64,000 nt of DNA, taken from NCBI RefSeq assembly GCF_900116535.1, contig NZ_FPAU01000001.1:821687-885686 (forward strand). The letters are read 5' to 3'. The translations under genes were made by a program, and so were the position numbers. How positions within the stretch are numbered: position 1 is the first letter of the stretch; the number at the start of each line of letters is the position of its first letter. Shown piece by piece: positions 38,478 to 46,557 of this stretch. The DNA comes from Kosakonia arachidis. Its GTDB lineage: Bacteria; Pseudomonadota; Gammaproteobacteria; Enterobacterales; Enterobacteriaceae. The notes beneath the pieces are model-generated. The model searched no databases. It was not told where the DNA came from and saw only the letters and a list, made by a program, of their open reading frames with translations.

Positions 38478-39788
38478 ATGGTCATGGAAAATGCTGTTCC
38501 ACAGCGTCAGTCAGTACATTCAGATCGCGTTCGTCGTTTAATTCAACGCTGGCGCAACGATCCCGAAGCCACCTATCAGACGTGGTTTTTGTGGGAGCAG
38601 AGGCTGAAAAACTTCCGCTCGATCCGCAGCGGCATTGCGGTAGTAGTGGATGAAATTGAGCAGGAAAAATTTGGTGTTGCTTACCGCGGTTCCTCGCTGG
38701 AGACGATTGTTCACTCCATTGCCGAGCAGAAGCAGATCTTCAAAGGTGCCGATCACGCTTTTCTGTGGAAACCGAAGTTGCGCATTCCGGATATTTATGA
38801 AAACAGCGCCAACCAGAAAGCCTTTGCCCGGCTTCTGCATCACTGCTCCTGCGCGGCGCGTGCAGATGAAATTGTGGAACATATCAATGCTATCGATGCG
38901 TTGAAAATTAAAGGTCTCGGACCGGCGGTCGCGAATCTGCTCTATTTTCTCCATCCCACGCACATTCCCCCGTTTAATACCGCCATTGTGAATGGCTATA
39001 ACGCGCTTACCGGCGCGAAAGTTAAACTTGGCAGTTGGCCGCATTTTCTCGCTATGCGTCAGGGGATCCTGAATTTGAACGCACAGTACCGCGAGTTACT
39101 GTCAAACGATTTGGGGGCTATTGGCGGGCTGCTTTTTGATATCGGTTCGGGTCGCTATCCTGCGCCGCCGCTGGAAAATTCCGCCGTTGCCGATGCGGAC
39201 TGGAATGCATATCTGGAGGCGGCTCGTCCGCCGGTGGCGCAAAATAAAGCGCAAATACAGGAGGGGGAAAATGAACGTACGCACACGGAAATCCAGGCCT
39301 GGCTGCGGGATATCGGCAAAGCGCTCGGTTACGACGTATGGATTGCCGCCAACGACCGCAGCCGTTTGCACCAGGGCGTGGCGCTGTCGCATGGCTGTCT
39401 GAAAGCACTGCCGGAACATATCCTGTCGGTAAAGGGTTCTGAAGCGACGCGTCTGATCGATGTCCTGTGGCTGAAACCCGAAGGTGGCCAGGTGGCGGCG
39501 GCATTTGAAGTTGAGCATTCAACATCCATCTACTCGGGGATCTGCCGGATGCTGGATCTGGCACTCAACGGCAATGATTTGTCCGCGTCGACCGAGCTTT
39601 TTCTGGTGGCGCCGGACAGCCGCGAGAACGACGTTAAAAGCCAGCTACAGCGCCCGGCCTTCAGCCGCATTACCGATCTTAATATGGCCTGGTTGCCCTA
39701 CAGCGAGCTGGAAAAGCACCGCGATGCCATCATGCGTTTTGGCTCGGATCTGAAAGCCATTAAAGAGATTTCCCACACTCTGTTGTAG
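38478..39788 (+). CDS. Putative nuclease: helix-hairpin-helix-like segment plus PD-(D/E)XK-like C-terminal domain
   Basis: 436 residues, no signal, no membrane helix. Around 145-180, LKIKGLGPAVANLLYFLHPTHIP looks like a helix-hairpin-helix as in DNA glycosylases. From about 270, a domain begins EIQAWLRDIGKALGYDVWIA and contains IDVLWLKPEGGQVAAAFEVEHSTSIYSG, which fits the D...ExE/ExK core of restriction-type nucleases (Asp, then Glu-Val-Glu), followed by RMLDLAL and LFLVAP. Such C-terminal domains occur in restriction-like proteins. No methyltransferase is adjacent. ATG 38478 or 38484 may start it. A DNA-damage or defence role is inference. Confidence 0.6.
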   Translation: MVMENAVPQRQSVHSDRVRRLIQRWRNDPEATYQTWFLWEQRLKNFRSIRSGIAVVVDEIEQEKFGVAYRGSSLETIVHSIAEQKQIFKGADHAFLWKPKLRIPDIYENSANQKAFARLLHHCSCAARADEIVEHINAIDALKIKGLGPAVANLLYFLHPTHIPPFNTAIVNGYNALTGAKVKLGSWPHFLAMRQGILNLNAQYRELLSNDLGAIGGLLFDIGSGRYPAPPLENSAVADADWNAYLEAARPPVAQNKAQIQEGENERTHTEIQAWLRDIGKALGYDVWIAANDRSRLHQGVALSHGCLKALPEHILSVKGSEATRLIDVLWLKPEGGQVAAAFEVEHSTSIYSGICRMLDLALNGNDLSASTELFLVAPDSRENDVKSQLQRPAFSRITDLNMAWLPYSELEKHRDAIMRFGSDLKAIKEISHTLL

Positions 39789-39840
39789 CGCCTGGCGGAT
39801 TAAGAGATGCGCTAAACGCTATGTTGACGGTGAAAAATAC

Positions 39841-39871
39841 CCGGGGCCGAAGCATCAGGCTTCGGCCCCGG
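39841..39871 (-). terminator. Terminator of hpxDE
   Basis: Perfect 13-bp stem CCGGGGCCGAAGC / GCTTCGGCCCCGG with a five-base loop. Read on the minus strand it is followed by GTATTTTTC. It lies 32 bases after the hpxE stop. Confidence 0.85.
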
Positions 39872-39902
39872 AACAACGCTGCCGGTTTTGCCGCCACGGC
39901 GA

Positions 39903-40868
39903 CTACAAATCAATCACCAAATCCCGCGAGTGGCTGCGAGAGCAACATAGCGCGATATGCTGTGTGGCGGCGGTTTTCTCTGCTGCCGATTGCACCGTAT
40001 CGCGGTGGTCGACCACGCCATCAAGTACCGGGGTCAGACAGGCACCGCAAATTCCCATCTCGCACGAAAGCGGCACAGCCACGCCATTATCCTGAAGCAC
40101 CTGCGCAATGCTTTTGTTGGCCGGAACGGGCCATTTTTCCCCACTGGAGGCCAGCGTAATGGTAAAGGTCTCTTCCTGTTGCGACGCCACAACGGGTGCA
40201 ACAGGCGCAAATGCTTCGCTGTGGATCTGCGTTTCCGCCCAGCCTTTTGCCGCCGCAACTTCTCTTACCGCCGCCATAAAACCCGCCGGGCCGCAGGTAT
40301 AAATGCGCTCCCCGGCACCGGGAGCGGGGATCGTTGCCGCCAGCGTCTGCCGCGGGCTTTTGCCTTCCGAGGAGCAGTGAATGAGACAAACTCCGTGCGT
40401 CAGCGAATGGTCGAGTTCGCGCGCAAATGCTGCCTCTTCTCGCCGTTTGACGAAATAGTGCAGTGTAAACGGCACACCTTGCGCCTCCCGTTGCAGCAGC
40501 ATCGCATAGAGTGGCGTAATGCCAATCCCTGCAGCGAGCAGCAGCACCGGGCCGTCATCGCGTAGCGCAAACAGGTTGCGCGGCGCTGAGATCATCAGCG
40601 TCTGGCCGGGGCGTAGCGTCTGATGGATATAGCGTGAGCCGCCGCGTGAGGCGCTTTCCTGTGCCACGCAGATCAAGTAGCTTTCCGTCGTGCTCTCCCC
40701 GGTCAGCGAATACTGGCGGATCAGGCCGCATGGCAGATGCACATCAATATGTGCGCCAGGCTGCCAGCCTGGAAGCGGTTCGCCATTGGCGGCGACCAGT
40801 CGCACAGCGAGGTTTTTATCGCCCTGGCGCCACAAGCCATCAACCACCACGTTCAGCACGTCATTCAT
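39903..40868 (-). CDS. hpxE: HpxE, reductase component of hypoxanthine oxidase
   Basis: 321 residues, class IA oxygenase reductase: FMN/FAD-binding (RQYSLTGE), NAD-binding (LLLAAGIGITPLYAML and YTCGPAGFMAAV) and a C-terminal plant-type 2Fe-2S domain (CEMGICGACLTPVLDG and a fourth Cys at CCSRSHS). It passes electrons from NAD(P)H to the Rieske oxygenase HpxD. The frame opens with GTG 40880, but ATG 40868 with an AGGTG box is preferred. It starts nine bases after the hpxD stop. Confidence 0.88.
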   Translation of the reverse strand: MNDVLNVVVDGLWRQGDKNLAVRLVAANGEPLPGWQPGAHIDVHLPCGLIRQYSLTGESTTESYLICVAQESASRGGSRYIHQTLRPGQTLMISAPRNLFALRDDGPVLLLAAGIGITPLYAMLLQREAQGVPFTLHYFVKRREEAAFARELDHSLTHGVCLIHCSSEGKSPRQTLAATIPAPGAGERIYTCGPAGFMAAVREVAAAKGWAETQIHSEAFAPVAPVVASQQEETFTITLASSGEKWPVPANKSIAQVLQDNGVAVPLSCEMGICGACLTPVLDGVVDHRDTVQSAAEKTAATQHIALCCSRSHSRDLVIDL

Positions 40869-40876
40869 CGCACACC

Positions 40877-41914
40877 TCACACCAGAAAGAACTCGCCAAA
40901 GCCCATTTTTTTCAGGCCTCGGCGATAGGCAATCGAACTTCTGTCCGCCGGAATATGGGCTTCCAGCGTCAGATCCAGCGGCAACCTTTCCGGCCGTTGT
41001 GTCTCCACCATCAGGCGATCTTCTTCAAACACGCGCAAGTTGAACGCTTGTACCTCCTCGATCGGGATATGCAGATCGAAATTGCGCGCGATCGGCGCAA
41101 ACATGCGGGTAATGCGCGAGGAGACCGGCGAGGCGGCATTCATGATCACCAGCCGCGCCTCGCCGGGAAAATGAATCGTTAGCGTGGCGGTAAACGGCAG
41201 GTGCATCTCGAAATGGCGCAGCCAGCGAAAACCTTCCGGCGCGCGATAGTCAGAACTCGCCGGATAATTGCCGACCGAACTCCAGTAATCAGCAATAAAA
41301 CCAAACTCGGTTTCCTGCGGGCTGTAATCCGGAACGAACTGGTTATTGGGGTCGGCAAACGTGTCCGTGTGGATCCACGCAAAGTGGGCGACATCGAGAA
41401 AGCCTTCCACCTGGCGGCCAGCAAAGCCGTTCACCTCAAAGGCCGGGCAGTTGATCTGCTGAAAACCTTCATCATCCCAGTGCGGCATTGTCGGGAGCGG
41501 CTGCGGGTTCTCCGCGTCAAACGCCAGGCAGGTCCAGATCAGGCCAAAGCGCTCTTCAACGGCAAACGTCAACAGGTTGAGTTTCGCCGGTACTGGCTGA
41601 TCGGGGCTGGAAGGGATGCGGTTACAGCGGCCATCTTCACCGAAACGTAGCCCGTGGTAGGGGCAGACGATGCCCTCTTCATCGTGGAAACCGAGCGTCA
41701 GCGGCACGCCGCGGTGCGGGCAGACATCGCGGGCGACCACCACCTGGCCCTTCACGCGATAAATCACGAGCTGTTCATCAAGCAGCGTGGCTTTCACCGG
41801 CGCTGCGCCAATATCGCAGGCACGGGCGACGGGATGCCAGCATTTTGCCAGACGTAACCAGTCCTCCGGCTCGAAGGTGCAATGGGCGGGTGGGGTGGGG
41901 AGTGCTGTTTTCAT
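40877..41914 (-). CDS. hpxD: HpxD, Rieske oxygenase component of hypoxanthine oxidase
   Basis: 345 residues. A Rieske centre C-x-H...C-x2-H (CPHRGVPL ... CPYHGLRF near residue 66) precedes a catalytic domain with mononuclear-iron ligands (DVAHFAWIHTDTF) of the vanillate-demethylase type. In Klebsiella hpxDE is required to oxidise hypoxanthine, an unusual replacement of molybdenum xanthine dehydrogenase. Divergent from hpxR. Published work describes sigma-70 transcription activated by HpxR and hypoxanthine. Confidence 0.88.
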   Translation of the reverse strand: MKTALPTPPAHCTFEPEDWLRLAKCWHPVARACDIGAAPVKATLLDEQLVIYRVKGQVVVARDVCPHRGVPLTLGFHDEEGIVCPYHGLRFGEDGRCNRIPSSPDQPVPAKLNLLTFAVEERFGLIWTCLAFDAENPQPLPTMPHWDDEGFQQINCPAFEVNGFAGRQVEGFLDVAHFAWIHTDTFADPNNQFVPDYSPQETEFGFIADYWSSVGNYPASSDYRAPEGFRWLRHFEMHLPFTATLTIHFPGEARLVIMNAASPVSSRITRMFAPIARNFDLHIPIEEVQAFNLRVFEEDRLMVETQRPERLPLDLTLEAHIPADRSSIAYRRGLKKMGFGEFFLV

Positions 41915-42009
41915 GGTCGTCCTTCCTGCTCACGGAAAAGCTATTGTTTAATTGTTGTAACTTTATTGTTGTCATATTAGGGTGTTCACATCCATCGCCA
42001 TTAATTCAC

Positions 42010-42023
42010 TATGGCGTTGCAAA
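42010..42023. promoter_or_regulatory. Candidate HpxR binding site
   Basis: TATGG-N4-GCAAA, compared with the site TCTGC-N4-GCAAA that I recall for HpxR of Klebsiella. The right half is exact, the left has 3 of 5. It lies in the hpxD-hpxR gap, 19 bases before the hpxR start, a place that would fit autorepression. Confidence 0.4.
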
Positions 42024-42041
42024 AAAGTGTACAGGTGCAGC

Positions 42042-42962
42042 ATGAGTCCATTTTCCCGTTTCGCCGTCTATTTCGCTGAAGTTGCCCGCAGCGGCAGCCT
42101 GCGCCGCGCCGCAGAAAAACTGCATATCTCCGCATCGGCGATTAACCGACAGATTTTGCAGGCGGAGGAGGAGTTTGGTACGCCGCTGTTTGAGCGGTTG
42201 CCGGAAGGTTTACGCATGACCAGTGCCGGCGAGTTGCTGTATGACAATCTGCTGCGCTGGCAAAAAGAGTTTCAGCTCACGCGGCAAAAATTTGATGAGC
42301 TGCAAGGCCTGAAACGCGGTACCGTCAGTGTGGGAATGGTGCAGGCGCTGGCGGAGGGGAGCTTTGCCAGCGCACTGGCCGACATTATCACCGGGCAACC
42401 GTGGCTGGAGCTGGAACTTCGGGTCGCGGACAGCCATACCGTTAGCCAGAGAGTGCGGCAGGCCGATCTCGACTTCGGTTTGATCCTCGATCCGGAAGGG
42501 CAATCAGGGCTGAATGTTCTGGCCTTCGCCGAGCTGGAGATGGGCGTGGTGATGCGTGCGGATCACGAAATGGCAACCGCTTCGGCGTTATCGCTGGGCG
42601 AGCTGAGCGAGGCGCGGCATATTCTGCCCGGTGCGCCGCTCATTGTGCATGAACGTGTTGGCATGCTTTATCGCCACTACGATCTCGCCCCGTCGAATAC
42701 CATCAGCTGTAATGACATCCGGTTGATTAAGTCGCTGGTGCTGAAGGGGAGCGGTATCACGGTACTGAGCCTGCTGGATGTTCTGGATGAAGTAAAAAGC
42801 GGGCAACTGGCGTTTGTGCCGCTGCGCAACAAACTGCTGCGCCCGCTGACGCTAGCGCTCTGTACCGCACCATCGCGCCAGCTTTCCCGCCCGGCGCTAA
42901 TGGCGATCCAAAAACTGACCCAGGTGCTGGAAGCGATGCAGAGCGTTGGCGCATCAGCCTAA
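42042..42962 (+). CDS. hpxR: HpxR, LysR-type regulator
   Basis: 306 residues. An N-terminal winged HTH (FAEVARSGSLRRAAEKLHISASAINRQIL) is followed by a LysR substrate domain. It activates hpxDE in response to hypoxanthine and represses itself in Klebsiella. The open frame begins at 41982, but ATG 42042 (MSPFSRF) gives the usual LysR N-terminus. The 3' end overlaps convergent hpxO by nine bases. Confidence 0.88.
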   Translation: MSPFSRFAVYFAEVARSGSLRRAAEKLHISASAINRQILQAEEEFGTPLFERLPEGLRMTSAGELLYDNLLRWQKEFQLTRQKFDELQGLKRGTVSVGMVQALAEGSFASALADIITGQPWLELELRVADSHTVSQRVRQADLDFGLILDPEGQSGLNVLAFAELEMGVVMRADHEMATASALSLGELSEARHILPGAPLIVHERVGMLYRHYDLAPSNTISCNDIRLIKSLVLKGSGITVLSLLDVLDEVKSGQLAFVPLRNKLLRPLTLALCTAPSRQLSRPALMAIQKLTQVLEAMQSVGASA

Positions 42963-44108
42963 CGGCCCGCCCTGAATGGTATCGCACAGGCCATTGATAA
43001 TGCGTTCGCCGGTCTCCTCTTTCAGTTCCTGATACCACGCCTGCGTGAGTGCCATATCTTTGCCGTGGGTGATATCGCAGCGTTTGCGCGCCTTGAGCAC
43101 CAGATCGCGCACCCGGTCGCAGCGTAGCGCTTCATACTGACGCAGCACATTTTCGATGTCGCTCTGCTCGCGGAAAAGGTTTCCCAGCACCACTGCATCT
43201 TCCATCGCTGCGCAGCCGCCCTGGCCGATATCCGGCGTGGTGCTGTGTCCGGCATCGCCCAGAAGCGCCACTTTACCGCGTACCAGCGTGTCGAACGGTT
43301 CGATATCATGGATCTCGATGCGGTTCGTCGTTTGCGGATCCAGCGCAGCGATCAGCCGTTGCACCGGCGGTGCCCAGCCGCTGAAGTAGCGCGTCAGATC
43401 GTCGCGCAGTGTGCTGCGATCTTCGGCCAGCCCGGCGGGTAGCGGCACGTCAAAGAAGAAGTAGAAGCGACCGTCGGAGACAGGCATCAGTGACACCCGC
43501 TTGCCTTCACCCACGAAGGTTGTCCACTGCTCGGCGGGCGCGATGGCTTCATCGATTTTCACCAGGCCATTCCAGTTAACGTAACCTGCATAGCGACGCT
43601 CTGGCGTATAGCCCAACACATACGGGCGCAGCGCCGAATGGCTGCCGTCGGCGGCAATCAGAAAATCACCGTGGGCGCAGGTGCCATCGCTGAACCACGC
43701 CGTCACACCGTCGGCATGCTCTTCCACTTCGTTGACCCGTTTACCAAACTGCACCCGGTCGCGTCCCCAGTGATTGAGCATTTCGCGCTGTAATTCCGCC
43801 CGCGATACCGGGCACGGGCGTCCTCCCACTCGCTCGATCAGCGGCGCGAGGCTAAACGCCGTCAGCGTTTCGCCCTTGCGGTAATCTTTATAAGCCATAA
43901 AGCGCATCGGACCGCCATAGGTTTCCATCATCTCGCCCATCCCCAGATGGTTCATACACTTCACGCCGTTGGGCCAGATGGAGATCGCCGCGCCGACCGG
44001 CTTGATCTCTTTTACTGCTTCGAATACCTGACACGCGATGCCCGCGTTCTGTAACGCCACTGCCGCGCTAAGGCCGCCGATACCTGCGCCAATCACCAAT
44101 GCTTTCAT
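42954..44108 (-). CDS. hpxO: HpxO, FAD-dependent urate hydroxylase
   Basis: 384 residues. The FAD Rossmann motif VIGAGIGGLSAAVALQNAGI is at the N-terminus, and GD motif ALLGDAGHSTTPDIGQGGCAAMEDA with PHBH-type fold. It oxidises urate to 5-hydroxyisourate using NADH and O2, instead of a cofactor-free uricase. It is divergent from hpxP, and its promoter region holds a strong sigma-54 element (44142-44157). Confidence 0.93.
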   Translation of the reverse strand: MKALVIGAGIGGLSAAVALQNAGIACQVFEAVKEIKPVGAAISIWPNGVKCMNHLGMGEMMETYGGPMRFMAYKDYRKGETLTAFSLAPLIERVGGRPCPVSRAELQREMLNHWGRDRVQFGKRVNEVEEHADGVTAWFSDGTCAHGDFLIAADGSHSALRPYVLGYTPERRYAGYVNWNGLVKIDEAIAPAEQWTTFVGEGKRVSLMPVSDGRFYFFFDVPLPAGLAEDRSTLRDDLTRYFSGWAPPVQRLIAALDPQTTNRIEIHDIEPFDTLVRGKVALLGDAGHSTTPDIGQGGCAAMEDAVVLGNLFREQSDIENVLRQYEALRCDRVRDLVLKARKRCDITHGKDMALTQAWYQELKEETGERIINGLCDTIQGGPLG

Positions 44109-44141
44109 TCTCTTCTCCTTTTACATGCATGTGACTGATTG

Positions 44142-44157
44142 AGCAATTTGCGTACCA
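44142..44157 (-). promoter_or_regulatory. Sigma-54 promoter of hpxO
   Basis: Minus strand TGGTACGCAAATTGCT, 11 of 12 against TGGCACG-N4-TTGCW, with GG and GC ten bases apart. It lies 34 bases before the hpxO start. Confidence 0.75.
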
Positions 44158-44209
44158 GAATGACGGCGGGCGCTGGCGTGGGATAAAACAGGCGATGTGA
44201 TGTTGTGTT

Positions 44210-44224
44210 GCACCTTTGCAGTGC
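44210..44224. promoter_or_regulatory. NtrC-like enhancer site 1 between hpxO and hpxP
   Basis: GCACC-TTTGC-AGTGC, an inverted repeat close to the NtrC consensus GCACC-N5-GGTGC. It lies about 53 bases upstream of the hpxO -24 and about 98 bases upstream of the hpxP -24, so it could serve both. Confidence 0.65.
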
Positions 44225-44261
44225 GTATTTGTATTAATGTTGCCTTTTTGTGAATCAAAAA

Positions 44262-44278
44262 TTTCCAAATTTGGTGCA
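44262..44278. promoter_or_regulatory. NtrC-like half site 2 upstream of hpxP
   Basis: The right arm GGTGCA is perfect and the left arm is poor. It could cooperate with the stronger site at 44210. Confidence 0.4.
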
Positions 44279-44321
44279 GGGAATCTAAAGTTTCACAGCG
44301 CTGACGCCGGAGGAGCGACTC

Positions 44322-44337
44322 TGGCCTGCTTTGTGCA
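44322..44337 (+). promoter_or_regulatory. Sigma-54 promoter of hpxPQT
   Basis: TGGCCTGCTTTGTGCA, 9 of 12 with correct GG-N10-GC. It lies 40 bases before the hpxP start. I recall that hpxPQT of Klebsiella pneumoniae is sigma-54 dependent through the Ntr system, which supports this site. Confidence 0.65.
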
Positions 44338-44376
44338 TCAGGGCGTTGATGCGAATTGACAACAGGATGGAACGCC

Positions 44377-45759
44377 ATGTCAGATGAAACGAACAGCACC
44401 TTATTGTACGGGCTGGAGCAGCGTATCCCGCCGCTTCCGGCTTTCTTCAGCGCCTTACAGCACGTACTGGCCGGGTTAGTGGGCATCATCACACCGCCGC
44501 TGATCATTGGTGCGACGCTGGGGTTGGGGGAGTGGATGCCGTGGTTGATTAGCATGTCGCTGCTGGCTTCCGGGATTGGCACCTTTTTACAGTCCAGCCG
44601 GGTATGGGGCGTTGGTGCGGGCATGATTTGCATGCAGGGCACCAGCTTTGCCTTTCTTGGTGTTGCGATTGCAGGCGGGATGTGGGTAAAAGGGCAGGGC
44701 GGCACGGCGCAGGACGTGATGGCGATGCTGTTTGGCGTCAATTTTGTGGCCGCGCTGGTGCCGATAATTATCAGCCGTTTTATTGAGCCGCTGAAGCGCA
44801 TTTTTACGCCGATTATCACCGGCAGCGTGATTGCGCTGATCGGCATCAGCCTGATTAAAGTCAGCGTGAATAACTGGTGTGGCGGCGTACAGGCGAAAGA
44901 TTTTGGCAGTATGAGCAACATTGGCCTCGGCGCAGGCACACTGGCAGCGATTGTGTTACTGAGTTGCGCGAAAAACCGCTGGCTGCGTCTCTCTTCCGTG
45001 GTGGTCGGCATCGCACTGGGTTGCATCGCCGCTGCTCTTGTTGGTAAGTTTCACTTCAGCGGCACCGGCGATACCTGGTTTCGTTTACCGGCGCTGTTTC
45101 CGTTTGGTTTCCAGTTTAATAGTGCTATCTTTCTGCCCGTGGCGCTGGTATCGCTGGTATGCATCCTGGAGGCGGTCGGCGATCTCACCGCTAACTGCTT
45201 GATCTCGCACCAACCTATCGATAACAGCGCGTTTCGTTCCCGTCTGAAGGGCGGCATTCTTGCTGACGGCATCTGTTGCATGATTGCGGCGATGCTGGGT
45301 GCTTTTCCCAATACCACCTTTGCGCAAAACAATGGCGTGATCCAGATGACGGGTGTCGCCAGTCGCTTTGTTGGCCGCTATATTGGCGTGATCCTTATCC
45401 TGTTGGGGGTGTTCCCGCCGTTTGGCGAGATATTACGCCAGATCCCACTGCCGGTGCTGGGCGGCGCAACGATGGTGATGTTTGGCTGCGTGGTGGCGGC
45501 CGGGATCCGCATCATTACTCAGAATCCGTTAACCCGCCGCGACATGCTGATTGTTGGACTGGCATTTGGTTTTGGTATGGGGGTCGAAGCGGTACCGGCC
45601 TTTCTTGCCCATTTCCCGCCCATTATCGCTAATCTGTTTGGCTCGGCGGCGACCTGTGGCGGTTTCGTTGCGATTGTCCTGAACCTGATTATTCCGCAAG
45701 AAAAAACCGTCATCGCCAATGACGCAAGGAGCAATGATGATCGCGCTGAATCACTTTAA
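44377..45759 (+). CDS. hpxP: HpxP, NCS2-family purine/urate permease
   Basis: 460 residues, about 12-14 hydrophobic segments. NCS2 signature QNNGVIQMTGVASR and the TM8 acidic motif LEAVGDLTANCL, as in XanQ, UacT and UapA. It probably brings in urate or xanthine by proton symport. The frame opens with TTG 44356, but ATG 44377 is preferred. It overlaps hpxQ by 23 bases. Confidence 0.88.
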   Translation: MSDETNSTLLYGLEQRIPPLPAFFSALQHVLAGLVGIITPPLIIGATLGLGEWMPWLISMSLLASGIGTFLQSSRVWGVGAGMICMQGTSFAFLGVAIAGGMWVKGQGGTAQDVMAMLFGVNFVAALVPIIISRFIEPLKRIFTPIITGSVIALIGISLIKVSVNNWCGGVQAKDFGSMSNIGLGAGTLAAIVLLSCAKNRWLRLSSVVVGIALGCIAAALVGKFHFSGTGDTWFRLPALFPFGFQFNSAIFLPVALVSLVCILEAVGDLTANCLISHQPIDNSAFRSRLKGGILADGICCMIAAMLGAFPNTTFAQNNGVIQMTGVASRFVGRYIGVILILLGVFPPFGEILRQIPLPVLGGATMVMFGCVVAAGIRIITQNPLTRRDMLIVGLAFGFGMGVEAVPAFLAHFPPIIANLFGSAATCGGFVAIVLNLIIPQEKTVIANDARSNDDRAESL

Positions 45760-46237
45760 TCAGTTACCGGACGACGAGGCCGTAGCACTGTTGCAGCCAT
45801 GTGTGGCGATCCCCGGCTGGACGGCGGCACTGGTGGCCGCGCGTCCGTTTGCTTCGATCGCCGCACTGCACCAAACCGCGGGTGACATCGCCGCCACCTG
45901 GGGCCACGCCGAGCTGGAGCAGGCGCTTAGCGCACACCCGCGCATTGGCGAAAAGCCCGCGGGTTCGCAGGCGCATGCTGCGTTATCGCGCCAGGAGCAG
46001 TCGGCGGTGGACGACCGGGACACACAACTGGCCGCGGCGCTGCGTGAAGGGAATGCGCGCTATGAAGCGCGTTTTGGTCGCGTATTTTTGATCCGCGCCA
46101 AAGGCCGTAGCGGAGAAGAAATTCTGCACGCGCTGGAACAGCGGTTGACCAACAGCGACGCCGAAGAGATCACAGCGGCGCTGGAGCAGTTACGAGAAAT
46201 CACCTTATTACGACTGGCAGGAGCGATTGGCGAATGA
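45737..46237 (+). CDS. hpxQ: HpxQ, OHCU decarboxylase
   Basis: 166 residues. It decarboxylates 2-oxo-4-hydroxy-4-carboxy-5-ureidoimidazoline to S-allantoin. The catalytic His is in AHPRIGEKP, followed by SRQEQSAVD. Three ATGs cluster at 45719, 45734 and 45737; AAGGAG at 45726 is best spaced from 45737. It overlaps hpxP and, by four bases, hpxT. Confidence 0.92.
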   Translation: MIALNHFNQLPDDEAVALLQPCVAIPGWTAALVAARPFASIAALHQTAGDIAATWGHAELEQALSAHPRIGEKPAGSQAHAALSRQEQSAVDDRDTQLAAALREGNARYEARFGRVFLIRAKGRSGEEILHALEQRLTNSDAEEITAALEQLREITLLRLAGAIGE

Positions 46238-46557
46238 ACAGCCTCAGTACCCATATTCTGGATATTTCCAGCGGTAAACCCGCGCAGGGGGTGACGGTTT
46301 ATCTGTTACTCGACGAACAGACGGTGGCGAGCGGCGTTACCGATGCGAACGGGCGAATCGGTGAGTTTTCATCTTCATTGACGCCGGGACATTATCGGCT
46401 GGTGGCACACACGGGGGAGTGGTTTGCAAAGCGCGGTGTGGCGACCCTGTTTCCCTGCGCGCAAATTGACTTTGTGATTGCGCAAACGGCAGAGGAGCAT
46501 TTCCATCTGCCGTTCTTAATTGCGCCCGGCGGCTGGTCAACTTACCGTGGCAGTTGA
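46234..46557 (+). CDS. hpxT: HpxT, 5-hydroxyisourate hydrolase
   Basis: 107 residues, transthyretin-related. N-terminal HILDISSGKPAQGV holds an active-site His, and the C-terminus ends with the diagnostic YRGS tetrapeptide. There is no signal peptide, so it is cytoplasmic. Start overlaps the hpxQ stop (ATGA). The 3' end overlaps convergent guaD by 21 bases, so neither operon has a terminator between them. Confidence 0.95.
   Translation: MNSLSTHILDISSGKPAQGVTVYLLLDEQTVASGVTDANGRIGEFSSSLTPGHYRLVAHTGEWFAKRGVATLFPCAQIDFVIAQTAEEHFHLPFLIAPGGWSTYRGS

Noticed and set aside
39841-39871. 39841 hairpin as a mobile-element end or REP element
   Set aside because: Position and minus-strand T tract after hpxE explain it as a terminator.
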